Assembly: GCF_003711225.1 (NCBI RefSeq)
Contig: NZ_CP031030.1
Span: 4,340,001 to 4,404,000 of the forward strand
From: Runella sp. SP2
GTDB lineage: Bacteria > Bacteroidota > Bacteroidia > Cytophagales > Spirosomataceae
Length of the DNA stretch: 64,000 nucleotides
Direction of reading: 5' to 3'
In this document: positions 49,353 through 57,577 of the stretch, one piece after another
Position numbering within the stretch: position 1 is the first letter of the stretch
Layout: each line of letters starts with the position of its first letter
Made by a program: the position numbers and the translations under genes
Notes under the pieces: generated by a model
The model's database searches: none
What the model was told of the DNA's origin: nothing
Seen by the model: the letters and a program-made list of their open reading frames with translations, nothing else

Positions 49353-50022
49353 GAAAGCATTTTTCTCATCTTTACGCGCCTCGTCCACTTTTGAATACAC
49401 CTGCTGGATCATACTACCTGCTATGCACCTTACTGGATTGGCAGGTTTGTTCCTTACTGAATCCGAGGAGTTCTTCAAATCACTCGTTCCTTTTCACTTG
49501 GTAACTTCATTGTTCATCATGATGATTTTTCACCAAGACTGGAACCGTTCTTTTGTGATTTATTGCATCGTTACCTATCTCATTGGATTTGGCGTAGAAG
49601 CACTGGGCGTCCACACAGGACTTATTTTTGGACATTATCAGTACGGTGAAACACTAGGCTGGAAAGTCATTGGTGTTCCATTGACCATTGGTCTTAACTG
49701 GCTCGCACTTATTTATTCGGCGGGTATTCTTATGGTGGACTGGAAAGTTAGCTCCCCCATCAGAATAATTGTCATTGCTTTCTGCGTCGTTTTTCTTGAC
49801 TTCTTGATTGAACCCGTCGCTATTACGTATGACTTTTGGAGTTGGGAAAACAACACAATTCCTCTCCAAAACTACGTCGCTTGGTTCATTATTTCAGCAG
49901 GCTTACTTTGGTATTTTGAACGTGCTAATTTTCGCAAAGAAAATCCAGTGGCATTCATGTACGTCCTTGCTCAATGCTCGTTTTTTTGGGGACTCAACAT
50001 CCTACTTTATTTATTTAGATAA
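49351..50022 (+). CDS. cruF: Carotenoid biosynthesis protein, CruF-like hydratase family (DUF422)
   Basis: 223 aa, six to seven membrane spans. The family core is GFGVEALGVHTGLIFGHYQY, then LGWKVIGVPLTIGLNWLALI, DFLIEPVAITYDFWSWENN and IPLQNYVAWFIISAGLLWYF. CruF adds water to the C1',2' double bond of acyclic carotenoids and occurs in Spirosomaceae-type pigments and Deinococcus. The inner-membrane localisation fits. A CarH-type light-responsive regulator follows 119 nt downstream, supporting a pigment role. The symbol is given on family resemblance and should be read as CruF-like. Confidence 0.8.
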   Translation: MKAFFSSLRASSTFEYTCWIILPAMHLTGLAGLFLTESEEFFKSLVPFHLVTSLFIMMIFHQDWNRSFVIYCIVTYLIGFGVEALGVHTGLIFGHYQYGETLGWKVIGVPLTIGLNWLALIYSAGILMVDWKVSSPIRIIVIAFCVVFLDFLIEPVAITYDFWSWENNTIPLQNYVAWFIISAGLLWYFERANFRKENPVAFMYVLAQCSFFWGLNILLYLFR

Positions 50023-50141
50023 AGAGAAGCCAAAACATTTTCGGAAACAAAAAGTTACCACCATAAGAGCGATTCCGTTGGCTTTGCAAAAAGCTAATAC
50101 AGTAAAACCCAAAAGCTTGATACATTTAAAGTGAAAGCCAA

Positions 50142-51014
50142 ATGAGTAACTATTCCATACGAGATTTAGAACAACTTTCTGGCATTAAGGCACATACAAT
50201 TCGCATTTGGGAGCAACGCTATAACATTATTCAGCCAAAGCGTACTGACACCAATATTCGGATGTATGACGACCAAGATTTAAAATTGGTCCTCAATATT
50301 TCTTTGCTAAAAGACCACGGGTACAAAATTTCGGACATTGCAAAATTTTCTTTGGACGAAATTAGCCATGAAGTTATGGCTATTTCCGATCAAAAACTGA
50401 ACTATCCAGACCAAATTCACGCCCTGACAATTGCGATGATTGACTTGGACGAAGATCGTTTTGAAAAAATTATTAGCACCAATTTTCTTCAGAATGGTTT
50501 TGAAAATACCATGCTCAATATCATTTATCCTTTCTTGACCCGCATCGGTACGCTATGGCTCGCAGGCTCTATTGGTCCCGCCCAAGAGCATTTTATGAGC
50601 AACCTGATTCGACAAAAAGTCATTGTTGCCATTGATGGTCAAGTCATAAAATACCATCCCAATTCTAAGAAGTTTTTACTGTTTTTACCAGAAGGCGAGT
50701 TGCACGAAATTAGTTTGTTGTTTACCAGCTACGTCATTCGGGCGCATCACCATCGGGTTGTTTATTTGGGACAAACACTGCCGTTTAATGAACTCGTTTT
50801 TGCCTATGATGTCCATCAACCCGACTATGTCTTTGCAAGCATCACCTCCGTACCTGCCTACGACGAAGTTCAGACATACGTCAACAAACTTTGTCAGCAG
50901 TTCCCCAAAGCTCAAATATTACTTACTGGCTACCAAGTAGTCGGGCAAGACATTGAAGTGGGCGCCAATTGCACTATCATCAACAAATTAGAAGACCTTG
51001 TTGAATTGCTCTAA
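50142..51014 (+). CDS. carH: CarH/LitR-type B12-dependent photoreceptor regulator (MerR HTH + cobalamin-binding)
   Basis: 290 aa. Residues 1-70: MerR-type winged helix, MSNYSIRDLEQLSGIKAHTI then RIWEQRYNIIQPKRT. Residues about 85-170: cobalamin cap helices containing W139 and the E149-H150 pair in LWLAGSIGPAQEHFMSNLI; in Thermus CarH the equivalent W131, E141 and H142 pack on adenosylcobalamin, and the 9-10 residue spacing is kept. Residues about 177-290: B12-binding Rossmann domain with H188 in PEGELHEISLL as probable lower axial ligand (an E-x-H version of D-x-H-x-x-G). In the dark such tetramers repress carotenoid genes; light breaks the Co-C bond and releases DNA. It lies downstream of a CruF-like gene, its likely target. 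Confidence 0.85.
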   Translation: MSNYSIRDLEQLSGIKAHTIRIWEQRYNIIQPKRTDTNIRMYDDQDLKLVLNISLLKDHGYKISDIAKFSLDEISHEVMAISDQKLNYPDQIHALTIAMIDLDEDRFEKIISTNFLQNGFENTMLNIIYPFLTRIGTLWLAGSIGPAQEHFMSNLIRQKVIVAIDGQVIKYHPNSKKFLLFLPEGELHEISLLFTSYVIRAHHHRVVYLGQTLPFNELVFAYDVHQPDYVFASITSVPAYDEVQTYVNKLCQQFPKAQILLTGYQVVGQDIEVGANCTIINKLEDLVELL

Positions 51015-51060
51015 CAGCCGTTCTATCGCTTTTTTTTCCTCTTACAAAGCCATAAAAGAC

Positions 51061-51090
51061 AAAACCCCGACCAGTGTGGTCGGGGTTTTT
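51061..51090. terminator. Intrinsic terminator between carH and hldD
   Basis: AAAACCCCGACCA pairs with TGGTCGGGGTTTT around a short loop; suits both convergent genes. Confidence 0.93.
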
Positions 51091-51123
51091 GCTTAGGCGG
51101 GAGATAAACAGCCTGCCTCAAGG

Positions 51124-52089
51124 TTAATAGTATGCTTCTTTCGACAAATAGTTTTGAACGTAATCCTTCACACCTTCCTCCAACGTATGAAAAGGTTTGG
51201 TATAGCCAATCGAACGCAATTTGTTCATATTAGCTTGGGTAAAGTACTGGTACTTGTCGCGAATGTCGGCTGGTGTATCCACAAAGTCGATGTTTGGCTC
51301 TAACCCCATCGACGTAAATGTATTGATGGCCAAATCTTTAAACGTACGTGCCTTGCCACTTCCAAGATTATAGATACCTGAGTTGCGACGGTGGTGCATC
51401 AAAAACGAACATACTTCCAGTAAGTCTTTTACATAAACAAAATCACGCATTTGCTCGCCATCTTTAAAATCGGGATGGTGTGAGCGGAAGAGGCGCATTT
51501 TTCCCGAGGCTTTTACTTGGTTGTAGGCGTGGAAAATCACCGATGCCATCCGCCCTTTGTGATATTCGTTGGGGCCATACACGTTGAAAAATTTCAAACC
51601 TGCCCAGAAAAACGGTTTCTTTTCTTGTTGCAACGCCCAAATGTCAAAGTCGTTTTTGGATTCCCCGTAAGGATTGAGCGGCTTCAACTGCGGGATTTGC
51701 GATTCGTTGTCGTCATAGCCTAACTCACCTAAACCATAGGTAGCGGCCGAAGACGCATACACCAACGGAATTTGATAATCAATACATTTTTGCCAAATCT
51801 GCTGTGAGTAGCGAACGTTAAGCTCCTCCAAAACGTCACGATTAAACTCCGTTGTATCTGTGCGGGCACCGATGTGGAAAATGAACTCTACTTCGTAGTA
51901 ATTTTGGTCTAACCATTCAAAAAAAGCAGAGCGCTCTACTCGTTCTTGAATTTTTTTCCCTTCTAAATTTGGTGCTTTTTCAATTTTCGAGAAATCATCA
52001 ACTGCGATGATAAAATTGAAATTTTCCTCGTTTAGCTTGCTGATAAGACAGCTTCCGATAAAGCCTGCAGCCCCAGTGACAATGATCAT
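51124..52089 (-). CDS. hldD: ADP-glyceromanno-heptose 6-epimerase
   Basis: 321 aa. Extended short-chain dehydrogenase/epimerase: NADP-binding IIVTGAAGFIGSCLISKLNE, catalytic YGESK (residues about 140-145) with YASSAATYGLGE before it, and the family-specific FFEWLDQNYYEVEFIFHIGA, KFFNVYGPNEYHKGRMASV, and SGIYNLGSGKARTFKDLAIN. It converts ADP-D-glycero- to ADP-L-glycero-manno-heptose for the LPS inner core. LpxB, encoded at 54584, works in the same envelope pathway but is on the other strand. Confidence 0.92.
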   Translation of the reverse strand: MIIVTGAAGFIGSCLISKLNEENFNFIIAVDDFSKIEKAPNLEGKKIQERVERSAFFEWLDQNYYEVEFIFHIGARTDTTEFNRDVLEELNVRYSQQIWQKCIDYQIPLVYASSAATYGLGELGYDDNESQIPQLKPLNPYGESKNDFDIWALQQEKKPFFWAGLKFFNVYGPNEYHKGRMASVIFHAYNQVKASGKMRLFRSHHPDFKDGEQMRDFVYVKDLLEVCSFLMHHRRNSGIYNLGSGKARTFKDLAINTFTSMGLEPNIDFVDTPADIRDKYQYFTQANMNKLRSIGYTKPFHTLEEGVKDYVQNYLSKEAYY

Positions 52090-52379
52090 AGAAATAGCTT
52101 ATGATAAGGCGTTTAAATAGTGGGTAGTCAATTAGTTGGAACAGTAAAAATACTCAAAAAAAACGCTACAAAGGTAGGTATTATTTCACACAAAAAATCA
52201 TTGAAAATTCCATGAATAAATTTAACTTTTTAAAGAATTTTCAAGGAAATCTACGATGTTTTTGGATACCGTTTTTTGGTCGTAATTTTGTCGAAACTTA
52301 TTAGACAGCAAAGTGACTCCGTTTCTCTTATTTTTAATACGGCACTCTCGGCGCTGTGGACTATTGACTGTCGATTAGA

Positions 52380-52802
52380 ATGATAGTTTACGTAACAAGA
52401 AAAGAACATTTTAATGCCGCCCACCGGGTATATAACCCTAGCTGGTCGGATGAAAAAAACACCGAAGTATTTGGCATCTGTGCGAATCCCAATTTCCACG
52501 GCCACAACTTTGAACTGATTGTCACCGTAAAAGGCCCTATCAATCCAGAAACTGGCTTTGTGGTGGACATGAAACTCCTCGGCAGACTGATGAAAGACAG
52601 TGTGGTTGACAAAGTCGATCACCGAAATCTGAATCTCGATGTGGATTTTATGCAAGGTATCATTCCTAGCTGTGAAAATTTTGTCCTTGAAATCTGGGCT
52701 ATCCTAGCAAAAGGACTAAACGAAGTGGCTCCTCACGCCAAATTGCACTACATCAAGCTCATTGAAACCCCCAAAAACTACGTAGAGTATTACGGCGAAT
52801 AA
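52380..52802 (+). CDS. 6-pyruvoyl-tetrahydropterin synthase-type protein (PTPS/QueD superfamily)
   Basis: 140 aa. Zinc ligands H15 (EHFNAAH), H40 and H42 (FHGHNF). The motif around the catalytic Cys reads C34-ANPNFHGHNFELIVTVKG, i.e. Cys, five residues, HGHN. This is the spacing of animal-type PTPS (CNNPNGHGHNY) rather than the Cys-x3-HGH of QueD. Also GFVVDMKLLGRLMK and KVDHRNLNLDV. It would act on 7,8-dihydroneopterin triphosphate to give 6-pyruvoyl-tetrahydropterin (biopterin-type path) or carboxytetrahydropterin (queuosine). No other pterin or queuosine genes are adjacent, so the pathway stays open. ATG 52380. Confidence 0.88.
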   Translation: MIVYVTRKEHFNAAHRVYNPSWSDEKNTEVFGICANPNFHGHNFELIVTVKGPINPETGFVVDMKLLGRLMKDSVVDKVDHRNLNLDVDFMQGIIPSCENFVLEIWAILAKGLNEVAPHAKLHYIKLIETPKNYVEYYGE

Positions 52803-52846
52803 GCTCGCTTTAAACGATATTCGCGTTCCAATCCCCAAAAATCATT

Positions 52847-54577
52847 GTGAATCAACCACGTATCGGGCTTTTTTTCTGGCTACTTGTATTCCTAATCATC
52901 GGAAGTTACCTGTGGTATATCAACTTGTATGCTGTCAACATTCCTATTACTGACGACTATGATTTGGTTCGGGTAAAATATACGCTTCTGACGCAAGAAT
53001 TCAGTTGGTGGCAAAAAATCAAACTGCTGTTAGAACCTGAAAATGACCACCGTATTCTTATTCCACGCTCCATTGCGCTCACAGACTATGCAGTAGAAGG
53101 GTTTATCAACTACCGAACGCTGATTGGGGTCGTCAATCTAAGTTTGTTGGGGATTTTGGGATTTTGGTTTTTGAGTTTTCTCAAACGTGGGCTCAATGCT
53201 TGGTTTTTCTTACCAGTACTGCTGTGGTATCTTACACCCTTTGTGTTTGATGTGACGCTTTGGGGAATCAACGGGATGCAACATACTACCCTCAACCTAC
53301 TGGTATTCGGCACCTTAGCACTACTTTCCTATTCCACTAACCCTTGGGCTTTTGGGGCGGCTTTGGTCGTTGGGTTTGCCGCTACTTTTACCAATGGGAA
53401 TGGATTTCTGGTTTTTCCTGCGGGGTTAGCGGTTTTACTTTTGACCCAAGACTGGAAAAAAAGTGCCCTCTGGACCATCGGAATGATTGCATCCTTATTG
53501 GCTTATTTTCTCAACTATCAAGTAGGACAAGCGACTAAAGTGGCCTTCTCGGGCGAATTTGTCGGGAATCTACTGGTAAGTTTTGCAGCGTTGTCGGGTG
53601 GCTGGATGGCGACTTTCAAAGGCAATAGCCCTCAGTGGTTGTTGTGGAGTTCGTTTTTGGTAGGAATGTTGAGCTTGCTAGGCATCACGTTGTGGCTTGG
53701 CTATCAACTATTTATGGCACCTCAGCGCCCCCGTTCGGGTCGCCCCTATCTTTGGGTTGGGGTTTTTGTGTTCTCGATTCTGACGATTGGCATCATTGCG
53801 GTATCAAGAGGCGGGCGCGACGTTTATTCGGTTTTCACGAGTCGGTATAGTTTATATCCCCTTCATTTATTGACACTTACGTACCTGGCGTTGCTGAGTT
53901 GGAAATCCATTTCTCCTTCTTGGGTTTTTCGGGTAGCAGTTTTGTTTGGAGGTGTTTTTGTAACCATGAGTTTGTATCAATACCAAAGAGATATGGACGA
54001 ACGCCGTCGAAGCCTTATTGCAGACCACTACAACTGGCGACAACACCGCAAACTCATCACCCATTTTCGGAGCGAATTGGCCGATTTTTTCACGCTTCCC
54101 GCCTACCAAAAAGGCATATACCGTTTTGAAAATTTTCCACTCGGTGTCGCTACCGAACAATTACTCAGTTTGCCAGCCGATACTACTCAGCGCGACGCAT
54201 TGAAACTTACGCTTACAACCACTCAAAAAAACATTGATTTTTTTGGGCATCCTCAAACAGTTGCACAGTTTTCATTGATTAATGCAGACGTGCTTCAGCC
54301 TGAATTTGGTGAAGGTGTTGGCGTGTTTTTAGTGCTAAAATCAGCAAAAAATAAAACTTACTTGCTGCCTACTTTACCCATTCAAGGTGGGAAACGCGCG
54401 TTTTTCACTTCAGCACGGGTCTATAAACCTGGTTTTGAGCTAACGGTTTACAACGAAAACTTTGTCCCCGACACCTATCGCATCGGCCTCCTAAGTCCGA
54501 AAGGAACAGGCTACGATTTGCGTTATTTACAACAATCCATTCAGATAGATTCGCTTTCCACCAAATTGGTTAACTAG
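52847..54577 (+). CDS. Multi-span membrane protein, GT-C-like, unrecognised
   Basis: 576 aa from a GTG start at 52847 (residue two onwards NQPRIGLFFWLLVFLIIGSY). About ten membrane helices in residues 8-390. After the first helix comes an acidic motif (ITDDYDLVRVKYTLL) and a periplasmic-looking LLLEPENDHRILIPRSIALT; an acidic pair after TM1 is typical of GT-C lipid-linked sugar transferases such as dolichyl-phosphate-sugar-dependent enzymes. The C-terminal 180 residues are soluble. It lies just before lpxB with a 6-nt gap, so it may belong to lipid A or envelope glycan synthesis. I do not recognise the family; GT-C is a suggestion. Confidence 0.55.
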   Translation: MNQPRIGLFFWLLVFLIIGSYLWYINLYAVNIPITDDYDLVRVKYTLLTQEFSWWQKIKLLLEPENDHRILIPRSIALTDYAVEGFINYRTLIGVVNLSLLGILGFWFLSFLKRGLNAWFFLPVLLWYLTPFVFDVTLWGINGMQHTTLNLLVFGTLALLSYSTNPWAFGAALVVGFAATFTNGNGFLVFPAGLAVLLLTQDWKKSALWTIGMIASLLAYFLNYQVGQATKVAFSGEFVGNLLVSFAALSGGWMATFKGNSPQWLLWSSFLVGMLSLLGITLWLGYQLFMAPQRPRSGRPYLWVGVFVFSILTIGIIAVSRGGRDVYSVFTSRYSLYPLHLLTLTYLALLSWKSISPSWVFRVAVLFGGVFVTMSLYQYQRDMDERRRSLIADHYNWRQHRKLITHFRSELADFFTLPAYQKGIYRFENFPLGVATEQLLSLPADTTQRDALKLTLTTTQKNIDFFGHPQTVAQFSLINADVLQPEFGEGVGVFLVLKSAKNKTYLLPTLPIQGGKRAFFTSARVYKPGFELTVYNENFVPDTYRIGLLSPKGTGYDLRYLQQSIQIDSLSTKLVN

Positions 54578-54583
54578 CAGCCT

Positions 54584-55696
54584 ATGAAATATTATCTGAT
54601 AGCAGGAGAGCGCTCGGGCGATTTACACGGCAGCAACCTCATCAAAGCCATTCGCCGCCACGATTCGGAAGCCGAATGTCGGGCTTGGGGTGGGGAAATG
54701 ATGCAAGAAGCAGGAGCTGAGTTGGTGACGCACTATGCCGACATGGCATTTATGGGTTTTTGGGAAGTGGCTAAAAACTTAGGCACGATTTCGGGATTTA
54801 TGAAAAAATGCAAAGCCGATATTCTTGCTTACAGACCCGATGCCGTGATTTTGATTGACTACGCTGGCTTCAATATGCGAATCGCTCGTTTTGCTAAACA
54901 AAACGGCATTAAAACATTTTACTACATTTCGCCCAAAGTGTGGGCTTGGAATCAAAAACGTGCTCTCAAACTCAAACGTGACGTAGATCGCCTATTCGTG
55001 ATTTTTCCGTTTGAAAAAGAGTTTTTTCGCCAATACAACTACGATGTGGACTACGTAGGCAATCCCCTTTTTGACGCCATTGCCGATTTTACACCCAATC
55101 CATCGTTTTTAAAAGACCAACAGCTCGACCCCGCCAAGCCCATCGTAGCGCTGCTTCCTGGAAGTCGCAAGCAAGAAGTGGAGCAAATGTTGACACTGAT
55201 GGTCCAAACCAAACCGCACTTTCCCGAGGCTCAGTTTGTCATTGCGGCAGTTAGTAACCTTCCGCAAACGCTCTATGCTCCTTTTATAAAACAGGGAGTA
55301 CGGCTTGTCACCGATGCCGCCTACGACTTACTTTCGGTCGCTACGGCCGCGCTTGTCACTTCAGGTACTGCCACGCTCGAAACGGCACTTTTTGAAGTAC
55401 CTCAGGTAGTTTGTTACAAAACAGGGGGCGTCAGCTACGCCATTGCAAAGCGATTGATACGGGTTCCGTACATTTCATTGGTCAATCTTATTGCGCAAAA
55501 AGAAGCCGTTAAAGAGCTGATTCAAAATGAGTTGACCCCCAAAAACCTTACGAGCGAACTAGAAGCAATTTTACCCAACGGCCTCAAACGAACGCAACAA
55601 ATCAACGACTATCGACAAGTGAAAGCTATTTTGGGAGAAAAAGGGGCATCCGAACGCGCAGGCGAATTGATGGTAAAGTATCTTATGGAAAAATAA
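54584..55696 (+). CDS. lpxB: Lipid-A-disaccharide synthase
   Basis: 370 aa. GT19 family: MKYYLIAGERSGDLHGSNLI at the N-terminus, AVILIDYAGFNMRIARFAKQ, YYISPKVWAWNQKRALKLKR, VDYVGNPLFDA, VALLPGSRKQEVEQMLTLMV and the late ALVTSGTATLETALFEVPQV. It joins UDP-2,3-diacylglucosamine and lipid X to make the disaccharide core of lipid A, at the cytoplasmic face of the inner membrane. Starts 6 nt after the multi-span protein gene; probably cotranscribed. Confidence 0.96.
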   Translation: MKYYLIAGERSGDLHGSNLIKAIRRHDSEAECRAWGGEMMQEAGAELVTHYADMAFMGFWEVAKNLGTISGFMKKCKADILAYRPDAVILIDYAGFNMRIARFAKQNGIKTFYYISPKVWAWNQKRALKLKRDVDRLFVIFPFEKEFFRQYNYDVDYVGNPLFDAIADFTPNPSFLKDQQLDPAKPIVALLPGSRKQEVEQMLTLMVQTKPHFPEAQFVIAAVSNLPQTLYAPFIKQGVRLVTDAAYDLLSVATAALVTSGTATLETALFEVPQVVCYKTGGVSYAIAKRLIRVPYISLVNLIAQKEAVKELIQNELTPKNLTSELEAILPNGLKRTQQINDYRQVKAILGEKGASERAGELMVKYLMEK

Positions 55697-55701
55697 AGAG
55701 A

Positions 55702-56244
55702 CTATTTGAGTAATTCGTTTACTGAGATTTTAAAATCATCCAACACGGGTTCGGCTGAACAAATATCATCTTCTAAGCAAATTTTGACGTTTTTTACTGA
55801 CGTATAAACTTCTACCATGTCTTCTTCGGGAAGTATTACCCATACTACTCTCACACCATGCTTGAAATATTCCTTGAGTTTTTTCTTTACGTCGTTGATT
55901 TGGTCGTTAGAAGAGATGATTTCGATACAAAAAGCTGGAATAGGTTCATCTCCTTCACTTTTAATTTGTTCATCAGTAAAAAGTGCCATATCGGGGCGTC
56001 TCATTTGAATTCCCGTTAGCATTACATCTTGTTCGCAAATAAGTAGTGCTTTTTGTTTTTTTGCCTTTGTTGTATCAAACAAAAGGTTCAAAGCCTGAAT
56101 AATTTTTAGATGTTTTCTTTTCATTCCCGTAAATCTAATCAGTTCACCATCATTCCATTCATATTTGTAGCCATCGTTAGACTCCCAACGCTCAAATTCT
56201 TCAAGCGTGGTAGGAAATGATGTCGTTTGTGCAGTGGGTATCAT
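55702..56244 (-). CDS. Uma2-family PD-(D/E)XK endonuclease-like protein (DUF820)
   Basis: 180 aa. The Uma2 order is clear: TLEEFERWESNDGYKYEWND then GELIRFTG, HLKIIQALNLLFD, MLTGIQMRRPDMALFTDEQI with the active-site Asp of RPD, and PAFCIEIISSNDQINDVKKK with Glu of E-x-I and the following Lys-rich helix. The superfamily is often annotated as restriction endonuclease-like and is much expanded in Cyanobacteria and Cytophagales; physiological roles are mostly unknown. It is convergent with lpxB. Confidence 0.88.
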   Translation of the reverse strand: MIPTAQTTSFPTTLEEFERWESNDGYKYEWNDGELIRFTGMKRKHLKIIQALNLLFDTTKAKKQKALLICEQDVMLTGIQMRRPDMALFTDEQIKSEGDEPIPAFCIEIISSNDQINDVKKKLKEYFKHGVRVVWVILPEEDMVEVYTSVKNVKICLEDDICSAEPVLDDFKISVNELLK

Positions 56245-56295
56245 AGCCGTCTATTATCTAAAATTTATCTTTAACAAAAATAACGAATTATTGTC

Positions 56296-56832
56296 TCAAA
56301 ATACTAAACTCTCCAGCTCTTTCTGTTGACGCAAATGATGGCGACTGTGCATGTCTAGGTTATGAAACCACTCGTGGGCATTGAGCCACGCAAAAACAGG
56401 ATGATAGCACTTGTATTGCCCCGCATCGTGAGTGACAGGCTCAATCAGCGCTTTGGCATCACTCAACACTTTCTTCAATTGAACGCGGTACTCGTCTTGC
56501 GTTTTTGGGATAAGTTCTATTTTTACAGGCCCTTCGGGCACTTTCACTTTGATGGGCGGAAACCCATTGTGTTTGAAAGCATTATCACCGTAAGCGTTAT
56601 GCTCTCCGCCGATTTGCCCTTTACGTTGCTCCAAGCACCGAACGGTATTGGCCAAAAAGAAAAAGTTAGCCGTCATCAGCACGTGTTCGTACATCTGTCC
56701 AAGCGACCAAACGTCTTCGGCGGGTTTGTGTAAAAATTGTTCGTTGGTATATTTATCAAGCGAAACGATATAACTGTTGAGCGTTGTTTCTAATGACGAA
56801 TAAATTTCCGAGGGCGTTTGTTGACTTGTCAT
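56296..56832 (-). CDS. DinB-family metal-dependent protein
   Basis: 178 aa. Four-helix bundle of the DinB/YfiT type with the usual three His positions: the first in LGQMYEHVLMTANFFFLANT, the others in AHEWFHNLDMHSRHHLRQQK near the C-terminus. The family includes thiol transferases (bacillithiol- or mycothiol-dependent) and proteins of unknown activity; nothing here fixes the substrate. It follows the membrane-protein gene by 3 nt, forming a two-gene unit. Confidence 0.85.
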   Translation of the reverse strand: MTSQQTPSEIYSSLETTLNSYIVSLDKYTNEQFLHKPAEDVWSLGQMYEHVLMTANFFFLANTVRCLEQRKGQIGGEHNAYGDNAFKHNGFPPIKVKVPEGPVKIELIPKTQDEYRVQLKKVLSDAKALIEPVTHDAGQYKCYHPVFAWLNAHEWFHNLDMHSRHHLRQQKELESLVF

Positions 56833-56835
56833 GTG

Positions 56836-57381
56836 TTAAGAATTAGGAATACGTATTTTTTTAAAAAGGCCATACAGAGCGGCAAATACTACTGGAACGA
56901 GCGATAGCCACTTCAACAATTTCGCTATTTCGCATACTACCGCTAATGTCATCGACTGCTCAGGGTAACGGTATAACAACATGACAATAAACACATTTTC
57001 TATAAAATCGAACAGCATTGTCAAAAACGGAAGCAAATTGACATACCGAAAAGGTGTATATGGCTTATTTCGGAACAACAGCGTGAGAATAACTGCGAAT
57101 AAAAAAGTATAAACAATCGGGTAAATAATATCCATCGTCAGTTCCCCTTGTGCGTAATACGCCCGCCCTTCCTCGCCGTAATCCGCCACCATTTGAAGGG
57201 TTTTGGCGGGGTTAAATCCAAAAGTAAGATCAATAGGTCCGATGGGTTTCCCTGCAAACTGATTGATGTTGGCTTCTGCGTTTTTTAAAATATACCCAGG
57301 GAATACAAGATACACCGCCAAAAGCACAAAAAAGGTTTTAAGATTGGCAATTCTGTTTAAAAACTGGTGAAGAGTTTCCAT
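56836..57381 (-). CDS. Inner-membrane protein of unknown function
   Basis: 181 aa from ATG 57381 (an upstream TTG at 57417 is less likely because the family-like sequence starts METLHQFLNRIANLKTFFVL). Four membrane spans: TFFVLLAVYLVFPGYILKNA, PIVYTFLFAVILTLLFRNKP, LLPFLTMLFDFIENVFIVML and LKWLSLVPVVFAALYGLFKK. The D-F-x-E-N in the third span is conspicuous. I do not recognise the family. It precedes dinB-like gene by 3 nt. Confidence 0.6.
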   Translation of the reverse strand: METLHQFLNRIANLKTFFVLLAVYLVFPGYILKNAEANINQFAGKPIGPIDLTFGFNPAKTLQMVADYGEEGRAYYAQGELTMDIIYPIVYTFLFAVILTLLFRNKPYTPFRYVNLLPFLTMLFDFIENVFIVMLLYRYPEQSMTLAVVCEIAKLLKWLSLVPVVFAALYGLFKKIRIPNS

Positions 57382-57577
57382 AGTGACAAAAGGGTTTAGG
57401 AATAGACATCGTATCAAAGATAATGATTATTTGTTCCGAAATAGTGTCCCGCAAGTGCCAAAAGACGCCAAAAATTAGGCTTATTGGCCTTTTTTTGCCA
57501 ATTTAGCAACGGCTGCCCACTCTCCTTTTCGTTGTTGTATCTACAATAATGAAAGGAATTTCCTAAACCTAATTGAA

